Positions 10,330 through 21,434 of a stretch of DNA of 64,000 nucleotides are shown piece by piece. A program made the position numbers and the translations under genes. The stretch comes from Cristatella mucedo (Eukaryota; Bryozoa; Phylactolaemata; Cristatellidae): positions 187,501-251,500 of the forward strand of contig WPIO01000205.1 of assembly GCA_009760855.2 (NCBI GenBank), written 5' to 3'. A model generated the notes under the pieces. The model did not search any database. It worked only from the letters and a program-made list of their open reading frames with translations, and had not been told where the DNA came from. How positions within the stretch are numbered: position 1 is the first letter of the stretch; every line of letters begins with the position of its first letter.

Positions 10330-11065
10330 GTTTAGGTCATTGCTAATAGTCGGGCTTGCTTAGACAGGAATACCACGTCTAAATTTGTCCGTGCATTTGG
10401 GACATCTCGTCTTGACTTCTGTAACTCACTGCTTGCTTGCCTACCGGCATGTGCACTCAGACGCTTGCAGCTGGTACAAAACTTTGCAGCTAGGCTTGCC
10501 TGTCGTGAGCGTTGCAGCTGCTACAGCACACTACGTCTCGCCGACCTGCCCTGGCTCCCAGTCAAGCAGCGCATCGACTTAATTCTTTGGCTCCAGCCTG
10601 CCTATATGATCTACTCCCCAACCAGGGTAGGCGTATTACCACCCGCTTTTTAGAATCAAATCGTTTAGCTAATTCTCGTGCGAACCTCAAATTATTTGGA
10701 GACCGTGCCTTTGGTTCGTTTGCTCCAAAAGCCTGGAACTCAGTCCCGACTATTGTGACGACATTCGATGACTTGAAGAGATTTAAAAAAAGCTAAAAAT
10801 GCATCTATTTAGCACAGCGTTTAGTCTGGGTCCGTGCGATTTGTCCTACGTGTGCTTATTCATGCTGACACTGTGAACGCTGCGACTAACCATATTTCCA
10901 TGTTGACCCCGTGCATGTCACCTCTAACCATGTTATACTTGTTGAAATTGAGCGTGCTAACCACAAACGAATCGATCATGCTTCCTTTGCAGCATATATA
11001 AAGTGCCTAGAAAGAGATTTAGTTCCATGCAGACGCTATACGAATGTATTATTATTAGTATTATA
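10330..11065 (+). mobile_element. LINE-A 3' part in intron 1
   Basis: Decayed reverse transcriptase C-terminus (FGDRAFGSFAPKAWNSVP) with frameshifts, the 3' UTR, and a tail at about 11000 with altered hairpin and TTA repeats. Confidence 0.8.
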
Positions 11066-11392
11066 ATTGTCATTTGGTTAAAAGAAGGAGTGTACTTCTT
11101 GCCGACAGTGCTTCCATCGCACTGGCCGCAGGAGAGCCGACGTCGGTTCGTCCCGACGCACAAGGATGAGGGCTTAATGTAGTGCATCCAACCGTCTTGC
11201 TAAGGCTTTTTCACACTTGGATCAAATGACGACATTCGTTTGACTGAGGCCGCGAGCAAGTACGCTTCTCTGCTGATTCATCTGCACCAGCTGACCGCTG
11301 CGCTGTAGAAACCCGCCGCAATTTTATCTTTACTCTGGGGTTCAAGGGGTCCATACCATGCCTTTTCTTGTTGTAGTAATTTGAAGTGCTAC
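11066..11392. other. Intron 1, nothing assigned
   Basis: Single-copy-looking sequence, no motif recognised. Confidence 0.4.
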
Positions 11393-11394
11393 GA

Positions 11395-11474
<80 letters not shown>
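11393..11474. repeat. (GT)n microsatellite
   Basis: About 75 bp of GT repeat. Confidence 0.95.
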
Positions 11475-11477
<3 letters not shown>

Positions 11478-11984
11478 CGTAACTAATAATGTTAATGCTA
11501 TGAATTATCATGAATTATTTATAATTACGAATTATTCACGCGTAACAGTAACTGAGTCAAAAGACCGAGTAGTGTGTAGGGCTGGCGAATCGCATGGAGC
11601 TCTGCAGCTTCCCCCTTTTTCCCCTGCAGTTTCCCTCTGTACCAAGGAAACTGAGCCCTACTACTAGTTGCCGGAGCTGGGGCCTGGGATGCTATGCAAT
11701 CGCATGTAAGTTATGGTCGTGCGTACCTATTATCGCTTTGTTATCGTAGTTCAAATGCACTCCTAGTCGTTACTGCTTTTACTGAGATGCCTGAATCATG
11801 CATTAACAAAAGAAAAGTGCCCGGAACTGCTGCCAGGGGCACACGAGCTGAGATTTGGCAGGAGCTGCGAGCTGAGTGCTGGCTCGTTTGGTGTTCGTAG
11901 CATTGTCTCGAACCGCTCAACATATTCACCCTCAAGCATCACTTGAATCTCTCAAACTTAGTGGTCCTCAGACTAGTTTATAAC
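11475..11984. other. Intron 1, nothing assigned
   Basis: AT-rich start, then unassigned sequence. No exon with matching phase 0 borders was found. Confidence 0.4.
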
Positions 11985-14900
11985 TCTGGCAGCCAAGGCT
12001 ATAGCTTGTCTTTGGAATCTTCACTCAATGTGGAATAAACCCCTAGTAATTAGTGACCTTATTTCTGAAAAATGTTTCGACTTGCTTGCCTTAACTGAAA
12101 CTTGGCTAAAATTGGTAAACTGCCTGCCAATTAAAGACTCTACCCCAGCTGGTTTCGCCGTCTTTCACACCCTTAGATAAATCAAAATTAGAGGTAGAGT
12201 TGCTATTATCATGCACTCGAAATTCGACTTTAAGCCATTTGTACCATCGAAGCAGTCTTTCGAATCTATTATCTTGATTTGGTTCGACAGTAAGCTACCG
12301 ATGGTGGCAGTAGTCTATCGCCCACCAGGTACCAGGTCCTCCTTTATCTCAGATTTATCTGATCTCATTTCAATTGTGTGTGCAAGAAATCGATCTTTCC
12401 TCATTAAGGGTTGTTTCAGCACTCACTTTGATAACTCGTCTGTCGCCTTCAGCACTGAATTTCGTGTGCTGGCTGACTCATTGGCTCTTGTAGCTCATGT
12501 GCATCGCCCTACTCACATCAAGAGTCACACTCGACCAAATTTTCTCATAGAGCTGCACTTTGTCATCACCAATTATTACAAATCCTGCTTATCTGACCAC
12601 ATGCAGATCTCATTTAGTCTACATTATGTTCCCTCCTCCTCCTCCTTATCTAAAATCACTTGTGAATCGATGCTGTCCTTTCGAGAATATCTGCTTCTCC
12701 TCTGCTGCTCAGTCCCCCATCCGACCTGTCATAATTGGTAGATTGCTACATCACGACACTAGCTGACACGCTCGACGAGTTTGCACCTCTGACTAAGCGC
12801 CCTGTGCTTCCTCACCCAGACGGCCTATGGTTTACCACAGACATTAAACTAGCTTGGTCTACTAAGCACAAAATTGAAAAACTATACGAAAGATCAGGAC
12901 TGACTATCCCATCGACTGGCATACCAGTACTAATGTAGATCGTACCAATCGATCCTAGCAAAGGCCAAGTCTAGCTTCTATAAAACCTTTATTGAGTCAC
13001 ATATGCAGAATCCAAAATTGTTGCTGTCGACGATCAACCATCTCCTTAACCACTCCAAGGTTAGCTCCTTACCTTGTTATCCCTGTGATGATCTAGCTGA
13101 TCACTTCTCTTTGTCAACAAGATATACTAGATCAGGGAGTCCATCCCTAAGATGGCAGCACCCCACCTGGAATCCTGACCTTTAATTACATGCAGCACTT
13201 CAATGTCTACATTAAAGGAGGACGCTATTGACCTCGTCCTGAAGTTCATATCCCTAGCAAAGAAGACAACTAATCCCCTGGACCTTTTTCCGTGGTCCTG
13301 CTTCTACGATGCATTGATCTGCTGCTGCCATGCATAACTAACATAATTAATATGTCATTAGCCTCAGGTCATGTCCCAGCACCTTTCAAAAAGCTATAGT
13401 CAGGCCACTTCTCAAGAAAGCGACGCTAGACCAAGAGAACTTGGGCAACTACTGCCAGTGTCCCTTCTATTCCTATCAAAGACACAGGAACGAGTCGTGG
13501 CTGACCAGCTGACCTCATATATTGAAACTTCAAACCTTGCTAGTAAGTTCCAGTCTGGCTTTAGAGCTTATCACTCCACAGAGTCAGCATTGCTTCGGAT
13601 GTAGAACGACCTACTTATGAATGATGAATGCAGACATAGTAGAATATCTATGGTTGTTTTGCTCGATCTTTCGGCAGCTTTTGATACTTATCGATCACCA
13701 AGTCCTTCTTGAGTGCCTTTAATCTTGGCTGGGCATCATTGCCAGTGCAATGCAATCGTTCAGATCGTATCTCAGTGGAATACTCCAGCAGTGTGTTGAT
13801 ATGAATAGACATAGATCATCCGAATGAGGTACCTCGGGGATCTGTGCTTGGTCTGGTTCTTTTCATGATTAATACTCTCCCTCTTGCCGTTGTGATTGCC
13901 AAGCACAATATAGGCTTTCACTTCTATGCAGATGACACTCGGTCGTACCTTCGCTTTGATCCCACCCAGCCCCCAGCACGTCGAATCCTCTCAACTCCTT
14001 TACTGCATGTATTGATGACATCTGCACATGGATGGCAGCAAACTTTCCTAAATTGAATGAGGAGAAAATGAACTTACTTGGTATGGTCAAACCAAGTGTG
14101 ATTCAGAAATCGGAAAGGTTAACGCTTGAAATCTGCTCTTCCGGCATATGTTCTGTTGAATCTACACGAAATCTAGGTGTCATGTTCCAAGTGCATTATT
14201 ATTATTATGTTTCAAAGTGACCTTTCATTATACGACTGTATCAGCTCCACAATAAAGCCTGCCGACTTTCAGGTACATAACATCGCTCAAGTTTGGGCTT
14301 GTGTAGACTGGGATACCACATCTAAGTTGATCCATGCATTTGCCAAGTCTTTACTTCTGTAACTCACAGCTTGATGGTTTACCGGCCTGTGCATTCAGGT
14401 GCTTACAGCTGGTGCAAAACTGCAGCTAGGCTCGTCTGTCATAAGCATCACAGTTACCACATCATGCCACTTCTTCCCGACCTGCACTAGCTCCCAGTCT
14501 AGCAATGCATCGACTTCAAGGTTTTGTCACCTACTTTTAAGTCCCTTCATTCTTTGGCTCCAGCATGCAAATAAGATCAACTGTCCCACCAGGCTAAGCA
14601 TTGTATCACCCGCTTTTCGGAATTTAACTGTTTACCCATACCTCGTACAAATCTCAAATCCTTCGGAAACCGTGCCTTTAGTTCTTATGGTCCCAAAGCT
14701 TGGAACTCACGCTCGACCTGTGTCACATCTCCTGACTTGATCACATTTAAAAAGAAACTGAAACACATCTATTTATCATAGCACCCGCTTTTCGGAATTT
14801 AACTGTTTACCCATACCTCGTACAAATCTCAAATCCTTCGGAAACCGTGCCTTTAGTTCTTATGGTCCCAAAGCTTGGAACTCACGCTCGACCTGTGTCA

Positions 14901-15222
14901 CATCTCCTGACTTGATCACATTTAAAAAGAAACTGAAACACATCTATTTATCATAGAATTCAGTGGGTCTCTTGTGATTTGCCCTTTATGTGCTTATGCC
15001 TGCTGACACTCTTACATGCTGCCATTAACCACTCTTGCATGCTGACCCTGTGCACGTCACCGCTAACCATGTTATTCATGTTGTTTATCAATAATGATAC
15101 CACTCACCATTCGATCGTGCTTCCTTTGCAGCAGATGTAAAGTGCCTAGAGACAGATTGAGTTCTCTGAGGGCACTAAATCAATGCATTATTATTATTGT
15201 TACTGTTATTATCATTATTATT
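11985..15222 (+). mobile_element. LINE-A long copy (endonuclease and reverse transcriptase), decayed
   Basis: This is the most 5'-complete LINE-A in the window. At about 12090 LLALTETWL and at about 12310 VVYRPPGTRSS are motifs of the apurinic-like endonuclease domain, and a later SDH fits its end. The reverse transcriptase follows from about 13000, with FYADDTRSY at about 13920 holding the catalytic YADD. Stops and frameshifts are frequent, so it is dead. It contains a 175-bp exact tandem duplication (14607-14956) and a tiny tail insertion at about 14182-14208. The tail is at 15137-15222. Confidence 0.88.
14607..14956 (+). repeat. Exact 175-bp tandem duplication inside LINE-A
   Basis: 14607-14781 and 14782-14956 read identically, from CACCCGCTTTTCGG to ATCTATTTATCATAG. 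The unit spans the C-terminal reverse transcriptase codons. Confidence 0.95.
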
Positions 15223-15225
15223 ATT

Positions 15226-15846
15226 ATGTTGTCATTCAACTTAAGAAAGTTAGCTGCCATCCATGTGCAAGTTTCAGCAATCCATGCAGCAAGGGAGTTT
15301 AGAGAATTCGAGGTGCTGGATAGTTGGAAGGGATCAAATCACAGGAGCAGCCCTGTGTCACCCTTGCATAGAAGTAAAATGCTAGACTGTATTGGCAATC
15401 ACATCGGCAAGAGGTAGAGTATACACCGTGAAAAGAAGCAGACCAAGCACAGAGCCCTGAGGTACCCTATTTTTTAATGACTCCTGGGATGATGTTTGCC
15501 CGAGTGGCACCAATGTTCTGTATTCTTCCACTGACACAGCATCTAAACCATTGCAGTGCAGTGTCAGTGAGGCCCATATGAAAGCCCATGTGAAATTAGA
15601 AGCACTCGAAAAGGGCATGGCGATCAATATTATCAAAGGCTTCCAAAACGGAAGGTCAACCAAATAAGTTGAGAGACTTTACCTAAGTCTACATTCTGTG
15701 GAAGGTTCGCATACACCCGAAGCAGCGCCGCCGACTCTTTCGAGTGATTATCTCTAAAGCCAGACTGGAGTGTGCTGGAGGTTTGAAAATTCAGTGTACG
15801 AGTTTAGTTGGCCTGCCACAGCTTGTTCCATTGTCTTTGATATCAT
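15226..15846 (-). mobile_element. LINE-A internal fragment
   Basis: Minus-strand reverse transcriptase segments are recognisable (NRVPQGSVLGLLLF, LYTLPLADVIA-like). The fragment abuts the end of the plus-strand copy tail to tail. A SINE-1 head begins at its right end. Confidence 0.8.
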
Positions 15847-15905
15847 GATGGCACACTGAGTAAGGCGGTTGCTTTTCACGACCTCACGGCGATGAAGTAG
15901 GTCAA
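15843..15905 (+). mobile_element. SINE-1 head fragment
   Basis: GATGGCACACTGAGTAAGGC and GGTTGCTTTTCACGACCTC match the start of SINE-1; the rest is lost. Confidence 0.6.
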
Positions 15906-15940
15906 ACCTGAGGGAAATCAATGGTATAGTTAGCGCAGCT

Positions 15941-16165
15941 TCAGGCAAACCATTTCGCAGAAGTGTGTCTTACTTCTAGGCTTTGCTTCCTGCTCTCTGC
16001 CGCAACACGCGATGCTCTGCAGCTGTGGATCTCTCTTCTGCATGAACGCAGGGGGCGCTGGCAGCAGTACCCCCACGGGCGACCCGAGCTGGCGTGCATG
16101 CGACGGCACAGTGGCCAAGGCCGAGCCGTCTCTCGGTGCTGCAGGGTTGTCATCGGCAGGCAGGC
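15941..16165 (-). repeat. R3 interspersed repeat, copy 1
   Basis: The reverse complement aligns along its whole length with 17886-18128. Anchors are TTCTGCGAAATGGTTTGCC at one end and CTGCCGATGACA at the other. It carries CAGGGGGCGC at 16049-16058 on the plus strand. I do not recognise the family. Confidence 0.75.
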
Positions 16166-16325
16166 AGACGACAAGGCATTCGAACGTTCCACAACGAGGT
16201 CGTATGTTCGAATCCTGTGGTGTGCCAACCTTTATTCCTGCTGCAAGCAGTGGTGATAACCTTTGAGGCTCTTTGGTCGTTATGCAGAAGAGGTGGTTAA
16301 ATCAGCTAGTATTAATTATTTGATA
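16166..16325 (+). mobile_element. SINE-1 copy, variant
   Basis: TATGTTCGAATCCTGTGGTG (B box), CTGCAAGCAGTGGTGATAAC and the GTTAAATCAGCTAGTATTAA end identify it. It follows R3 directly. Confidence 0.75.
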
Positions 16326-16327
16326 AG

Positions 16328-16415
16328 ACCGGTAGAAGGGAGACTGGGCAGAAGCTGCTCAAGTTGTCTTGGTCTAGTGTTGCTATCTTAATTAGTGGCT
16401 TGACTACATACAGCC
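16328..16415 (-). mobile_element. LINE-A fragment interrupted by SINE-1 and R3
   Basis: GGTAGAAGGGAGACTGGGC and the following 70 bases match the LINE-A copy at about 22987-23070, the next part of the element after 15846. Confidence 0.75.
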
Positions 16416-16419
16416 TTTA

Positions 16420-16552
16420 TATATGTATATATATATTATAATAATAATAATATTATAATAATATATAATATATATATATATATATAATATATATATTATA
16501 TTACATGTATATATATGTATATATATATGTAATATGTAATTTATAGTATATA
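16420..16552. repeat. (TA)n-rich tract
   Basis: About 130 bp of ATAT and AATAAT repeats. Confidence 0.9.
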
Positions 16553-16672
16553 TAATTTATTTGTATAGAGAACTTAATCTCTATTCAGGCGCTTCACATA
16601 TGTCTTCGGGCTCGAGCCCACGACCTCAGCCAGACCTTGGTCGGGGCAAGCACCTTAACCGCTGTACCAAAC
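16553..16672 (-). mobile_element. SINE-2 copy
   Basis: Minus strand TGGTTTGGTACAGCGGTTAA head, GGGCTCGAGCCC-like B box and AGAGATTAAGTTCTCT tail. Confidence 0.85.
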
Positions 16673-16682
16673 CAGAGAGATG

Positions 16683-17135
16683 GAAGGACATGACCTGAAG
16701 CTAAGGACGTATTTATTAAGCTCGCTATGTTGAGCAGCAGCAGGGCTATGCATAATAGAAGTAGGACATTGAGGATAGAGCCTAGAGGGTTAGTAGTGTT
16801 ATTTGACTGGGAGATGAATTTAAGGATGAGGTCTGTTGGGGCAGCCTTGACTACAGCCGTCGAGGCGTTGCACGTAATTAACGGAGGGGATTTCTGTTGG
16901 GGTGTGACTAAGCAAGAGGAGTAATGTAATGTAGCTGAAAATAACGGGACTGGACTGTGGAGCTACAGTCGTCGTTGAAGTGAGAGCTCATTTTGGAACT
17001 GGGCACCCAGATTCTTCACAGATTGTACTGGAGATATGCTGGCCGAGCCCATTTTGAGCGTTACGCTTTCCAGTTTCCGTGTAACACCCGAGTTTGCTCA
17101 TAGCTAGAGAGTTGGTCATAACGTCCTTTAATTTG
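16683..17135 (-). mobile_element. LINE-A fragments, rearranged
   Basis: 16683-16880 matches LINE-A around 23091-23290, and 16930-17135 matches LINE-A around 22205-22400, so the pieces are out of their original order. Identity is lower than for the 21435-23635 copy. Confidence 0.65.
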
Positions 17136-17495
17136 AAAAAGCTTGCACCCACTCTCTTGCGTTTCAGGCCGCCGCAGACGGCTTGCCCACTTCAGCAACC
17201 TTAGCCGTGCAAGCCTCGCTTGCTCACCTCTTCCCCTTCACTTCACTCCGTGTGAGGGGCGGGAACCCTTCCGGCCTGCTGGCTCGCACTTTGCTTCGCT
17301 GGGGGAGGCGGCTCTGCATGTGACCCCTCCCTCCGGCCCGACTCCCTCTTCCAAAGATGAACTTCCGGTCCCTGTGGGGCTAGCTGCCGTTACACCAAGC
17401 TCGGAATCGTTCGTCGGTCTGCCTTTTGCTCGTCGCAAGCTTTCAGTTTAGCTCTTGGTCTGGCAATTCACTAGTTTCTTCTTGTTTAAATGCAG

Positions 17496-17655
17496 GGCTG
17501 GCTGCACCGACTCTCACCCAAAGAAGTCAAGAGACGGGGCCTCACTCCGACGAGCGATGCGTGGTCACCAAAGTACTACGTCTTGTGTCGAGTCCAAGAG
17601 AGTGTCCACTTGGATTTCTTCAAGAAGCCTCCGAAGAAGGATGAGCAGAGCAAAG
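17496..17655 (+). CDS. Docking protein exon 2: first half of PH domain (residues 16-68)
   Basis: The acceptor TTTAAATGCAG precedes GGC at 17496 in phase 0, and the exon ends AAAG|GTGACT in phase 1. The peptide begins GWLHRLSPKEVKRRG and continues with SPKYYVLCRVQES and DFFKKPPKK. This is the classic start of a PH domain: the GWL strand, a basic loop that in this fold often binds phosphoinositides, then the WxxRYFVL-like strand (here WSPKYYVL). Basic residues K24, R28 and R29 fall in the beta1-beta2 loop. The intron that follows opens directly into a (TGCCC)n tract. Confidence 0.88.
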
Positions 17656-17659
17656 GTGA

Positions 17660-17888
17660 CTGCCCTGCCCTGCCCTGCCCCGCCCTGCCCTGCCGTGCCC
17701 TGCCCCGCCCTGCCTGCCGTGCCCTGCCCTGCCCCTGCCCTGCCCTGCCCTGCCCTGCCCTGCCCTGCCCTGCTCTGCCGTGCCGTGCCGTGCCCTGCCC
17801 TGCTCTGCCGTGCCGTGCCGTGCCCTGCCCTGCCCTGCCCTGCCCTGCCCTGCCCTGCCCTGCCGTGCCGTGCCGTGCCGTGCCCTGC
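17660..17888. repeat. (TGCCC)n/(TGCCG)n pentanucleotide array at the 5' end of intron 2
   Basis: About 225 bp of 5-bp units begin within five bases of the exon 2 donor. The minus strand is (GGGCA)n. It is open in several frames only because the unit lacks stops. Confidence 0.95.
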
Positions 17889-18128
17889 CCTGCCCTGTCT
17901 GCCGATGACAGCCCGAGCAGCGCCGAGAGATGGCACAGCCTTGTAAACTGAGCCGTTGCATGCACGCCCGAGCAGCGCCCGTGGGGGATACTGGTGCCAG
18001 CACCCCCTGGTGGTGATGGGGAAGAGTGATTCAAAGCTCCCGAGCATCTCATATTACCACAGAGGGCAGGATGTGAGGCCTCGAAGTAATACACCCTTCT
18101 GCGAAATGGTTTGCCTAAAGCTGCCTAA
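17886..18128 (+). repeat. R3 interspersed repeat, copy 2
   Basis: Inverted relative to copy 1. At 18000-18013 the minus strand reads CCACCAGGGGGTGC, 13 of 14 positions of the published CTCF core consensus CCASYAGRKGGCRS. Confidence 0.75.
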
Positions 18129-18632
18129 TGCTTCCTACCTGCTTCCTACCCACTAGAGTTTTTCGTATATATGTCACTAGTATGGGGGTGGTCCAAGGCT
18201 TACGGAAGTTAATGAAGACTCAGCAGCCAAACTTGGTTCTTCATCTTGGCCATGGCCCAGACCAGACTTAGTGAACGACCATACATAGGCACTGTCGAGG
18301 GCATGCATTCATTGCTTTTAAAAGTATGGCTGACGACTCGACCGGAAAAATCATCAAAGCATTCCACGAGAGTCCCTATTTATGGGAATCTATAAGCTAG
18401 TCACACAAGAATCAGATAGTGAGGCGGTGGCAATGAGAGCCATTGTGGAAGGTTAAACTTCACCGGGAGGTGCATCGAGCAGGGCCATTTCCTACCTCCC
18501 TATGAAAAGTAATTTTCCCATGAACATTACGTATCAGAGCAAGTAGGAAGCAACACCTAGAGGAAGGCTGAGCATGTAAACTTCCTAAAATAAAAGGAAA
18601 ACCTAAAATATGTATGATATGATTCCTATTAT
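18129..18632. other. Intron 2, nothing assigned
   Basis: No repeat or exon recognised. Confidence 0.4.
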
Positions 18633-18765
18633 ATAATTCATTTGTATAGCACCCTAAGAGAACCTAATCACTATTCAGGTGCTTCACATATGCCTCAGGG
18701 CTCGAGCCCACGACCTCAGCCAGACCTTGGTCGGGGCGAGCACCTTAGCCGCTAGACCAAACCAG
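18633..18765 (-). mobile_element. SINE-2 copy
   Basis: Near-complete order on the minus strand, ending CTATACAAATGAATTATATA. Confidence 0.85.
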
Positions 18766-18776
18766 CTCAGCCTCTG

Positions 18777-18840
18777 TGAGTAGTGTAGAAAGAGATTTAT
18801 GACTCTATGTAAGCTTATTATTTTTATTATTATTATTGTA
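18777..18840 (+). mobile_element. LINE-A tail, tail only
   Basis: GTGTAGAAAGAGATTTATGA and TTA repeats; hairpin arms decayed. Confidence 0.5.
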
Positions 18841-18977
18841 TTAGAATCAAAATTATTAATATTAATCAAGGATTGCCTTAAAAAATAGTGTGGGTAATAT
18901 AGAGAGGCGATGAAATTACGCCTGTGTTCAGCACTGGTAGTCTAGTCATCGGAAGCGTGCTGTTTGGCAAGAGGGAA

Positions 18978-19366
18978 CTCGGAGCCGGAAGCCCTCGGAG
19001 CCGGAAGCCCTCGGAGCCGGAAGCCCTCGGAGCCGGAAGCCCTCGGAGCCGGAAGCCCTCGGAGCCGGAAGCCCTCGGAGCCGGAAGCCCTCGGAGCCGG
19101 AAGCCCTCGGAGCCGGAAGCCCTCGGAGCCGGAAGCCCTCGGAGCCGGAAGCCCTCGGAGCCGGAAGCCCTCGGAGCCGGAAGCCCTCGGAGCCGGAAGC
19201 CCTCTCGGAGCCCTCGAGCCGGAAGCCCTCGGAGCCGGAAGCCCTCGGAGCCGGAAGCCCTCGGAGCCGGAAGCCCTCGGAGCCGGAAGCCCTCGGAGCC
19301 GGAAGCCCTCGGAGCCGGAAGCCCTCGGAGCCGGAAGCCCTCGGAGCCGGAAGCCTTCGGAGCCTC
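18978..19366. repeat. 16-bp minisatellite, unit GGAGCCGGAAGCCCTC
   Basis: About 24 copies, nearly perfect, with one short irregularity at about 19200-19216. As 16 is not a multiple of three and the unit lacks stops on both strands, all frames stay open and create long false ORFs on both strands. Each unit contains CCGGAAG, an ETS-type core. Confidence 0.97.
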
Positions 19367-20219
19367 CGAGCCCTCGAGCTGCAGGCCTGCGCCCAGCCTC
19401 CTCGGTCAATTTCTGGGTTGCATGCAGTTGGCTCCTCCTGCACTGCTGTGACTGCCGCTCGGCAGTAAAGCCAGCTGTGGATTACTGTGCTTGGCGCGCT
19501 TGCTGGGCTACTGAGCCGTCTTCGGAGACCTTGGAGTGCTCTCCCTCTGCCGGTGTCTAGCGCAGAGACCCCTCCCCCCCCCCCCCCCCCCGGCAGGTCG
19601 AGTCCTGCTGGTGTTTTTGGCGCAGCTATGCACGAGCTGTTCAGGGATGTGCTTATCAATAAGGACCCGCTCAGCATAACGTGTGATGTGCCATTGGTCG
19701 ATATCAACAGACTGCCGAGGGCCCTCTTAGGACTGTCGATAAAAAACTTCCTGCTGCAGCCGGCGTTTGCCCTATCAACCGTTCTGTCGTCGTCGAATCT
19801 TGGAGCCGAAATTTGAATGCACCGCGTAGCATAGCGCTCTTTCTGGTAGTGGCTCCCTTGCCGTGACACATTACGGAGTGAATAGCAGAATGCTAGCTGT
19901 TTGTGACGTTTTAGCCGACTCCGCCATGATTGGCCCGACTGCTACCCGTCTGGATGCCTGCCTATTAGCTGCTACCCGTCTGGATGCCTGCCTATTAGCC
20001 TCGAGGTCGTTTATAGTCATTTAGTCTTACGAATTTATGGATTTATTTACCACCTCTAAAGGCGATCGTTATACCACCAGTAAATGCACCGTCTGCCTGC
20101 GCCTGCGGCGTGCTCCATCGGCCAGAAAATGGTAACCGCGCTCGCCAAAGCTCCAGTCCCTGAATGTGGCCTCCCTGAGGCACGAGACAGTTTCTTAAAA
20201 CTCTGTCTGTTAATTGGCA
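19367..20219. other. Intron 2, nothing assigned
   Basis: A run of about 20 C lies at 19570-19591. A 32-bp direct repeat (GCTACCCGTCTGGATGCC and following bases) is at 19940-20000. No exon with usable phase. Confidence 0.4.
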
Positions 20220-20380
20220 TCTGGTTTGGCCTAGTGGTCAAGGTGCTTGCCTTTGACAACCGAGGTCAAGGTTATTGCATGTGAGGTCGCCGAGGACGTG
20301 GGCGGTGTCATATGTGAAGCGCCTGGATAGAGATTAAGTTCTGTTATGGCGCTATGCACATGCCTTATATTTATTTTTTT
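20220..20380 (+). mobile_element. SINE-2 copy
   Basis: TGGTTTGGCCTAGTGGTCAA head and GTGAAGCGCCTGGATAGAGA tail; the B box is degraded. Confidence 0.7.
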
Positions 20381-20749
20381 AAATGTCGACTAGCTAAATA
20401 CCAAAGGACTATTTTATTCGAGGTCAGATTGTCCAAGTGAAACTCGAAGCATTTGTCTGACCGAATTATGAATGAGGCCTTCTATGTTGGCTACATGTAG
20501 GAAACTGCCCCTACCACCGGATGTCTGCTTGCTGGGTTGCTGTCGTGGCTCGTGAATCTCTTGGCTGTAAGATGTGCAGCTTTTTGCATAGCCCCTTGTT
20601 TTAATCAGGTGTCATATGATCTACATCAAAGACTGTGCCTCACACAGTTGTGATCTACTGACCCTCTTCTTGTCATCTGACCTTGTTTATAGGATAACTT
20701 TCGCAGCTGCTCACCAAAATATCCCTGCACAACAGGCCGTTATAAAGGG

Positions 20750-21425
20750 CTGAAGACTTTAGCATGCATGATGATGGTGACCATAGCAACGGTTCGTTCA
20801 TTGTCATTTCTTGACTATCCGATGAGCTTGGACATTTTTGTTCAAGACCTCGTGGTCGCAAAGGATGTGTGCCCCAGTGACCACGTGTGGCCAAGTACCA
20901 TCTCGGATCGTTGCTCAATCTCGTTTGCTGTTCCTGTTCTGACGTATGAGCTGGGTGGTATCGAGTTTGTCCAGCAGCTCAACCTTAAAAGAAGCATAAA
21001 TGATGAGAACATTTTAGAATGCTTGCCGTGCAGGTCTTCTCAATTTTTACACTGCAGACTCTGCTGGCGGCCTCAATACTCTCATTAATGCAGTACACTC
21101 GAAACTTGGGCGTTGCTCTCAGTGAACATGCTCCTCTAAAGTCTGACCTTATATGGAGTGGTAAATATTCCTTCCTATTTACCAACGAGCTCGAAAAGAT
21201 TAGCTGTGTAATGCAAATACTGGAATCTTTAAGATGATGTCTGGGTGGGAAGCCGATCTAGCCAATTTCAAAGAGTTCCTCCGAGCGTAGGAAAGCCAGA
21301 AGCTCGCAAAAGCCAAGACTTCTTTTTCCACTCGAAAACTGAATTCCTTCTAGTCAGACTTGAAGCAGATCACTAATAAGACAGCGAATCATTTGCTTTA
21401 CAACTCTGAGCGATCTGACGACCCA
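20750..21425 (+). mobile_element. Decayed fragment of a third LINE family (endonuclease end and linker)
   Basis: The frame with LFVQDLVVAKDVCPSDHVWP-like text and SISFAVPV resembles the end of a LINE endonuclease domain (SDH motif). Later frames show NFKEFL and ITNKTANHLL, like the linker before a reverse transcriptase. It is cut by LINE-A at 21435. Identification is tentative. Confidence 0.4.
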
Positions 21426-21434
21426 CAATATATT

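Noticed and set aside
17455-18094. Open frames of 127-172 codons across the CCCTG region on both strands
   Set aside because: The exon 2 part is real coding sequence; the remainder is translation of the (TGCCC)n array.
18942-19869. Long open frames on both strands (up to 307 codons) around 19 kb
   Set aside because: They arise from the 16-bp stop-free minisatellite; flanks have no domain and no fitting splice borders.
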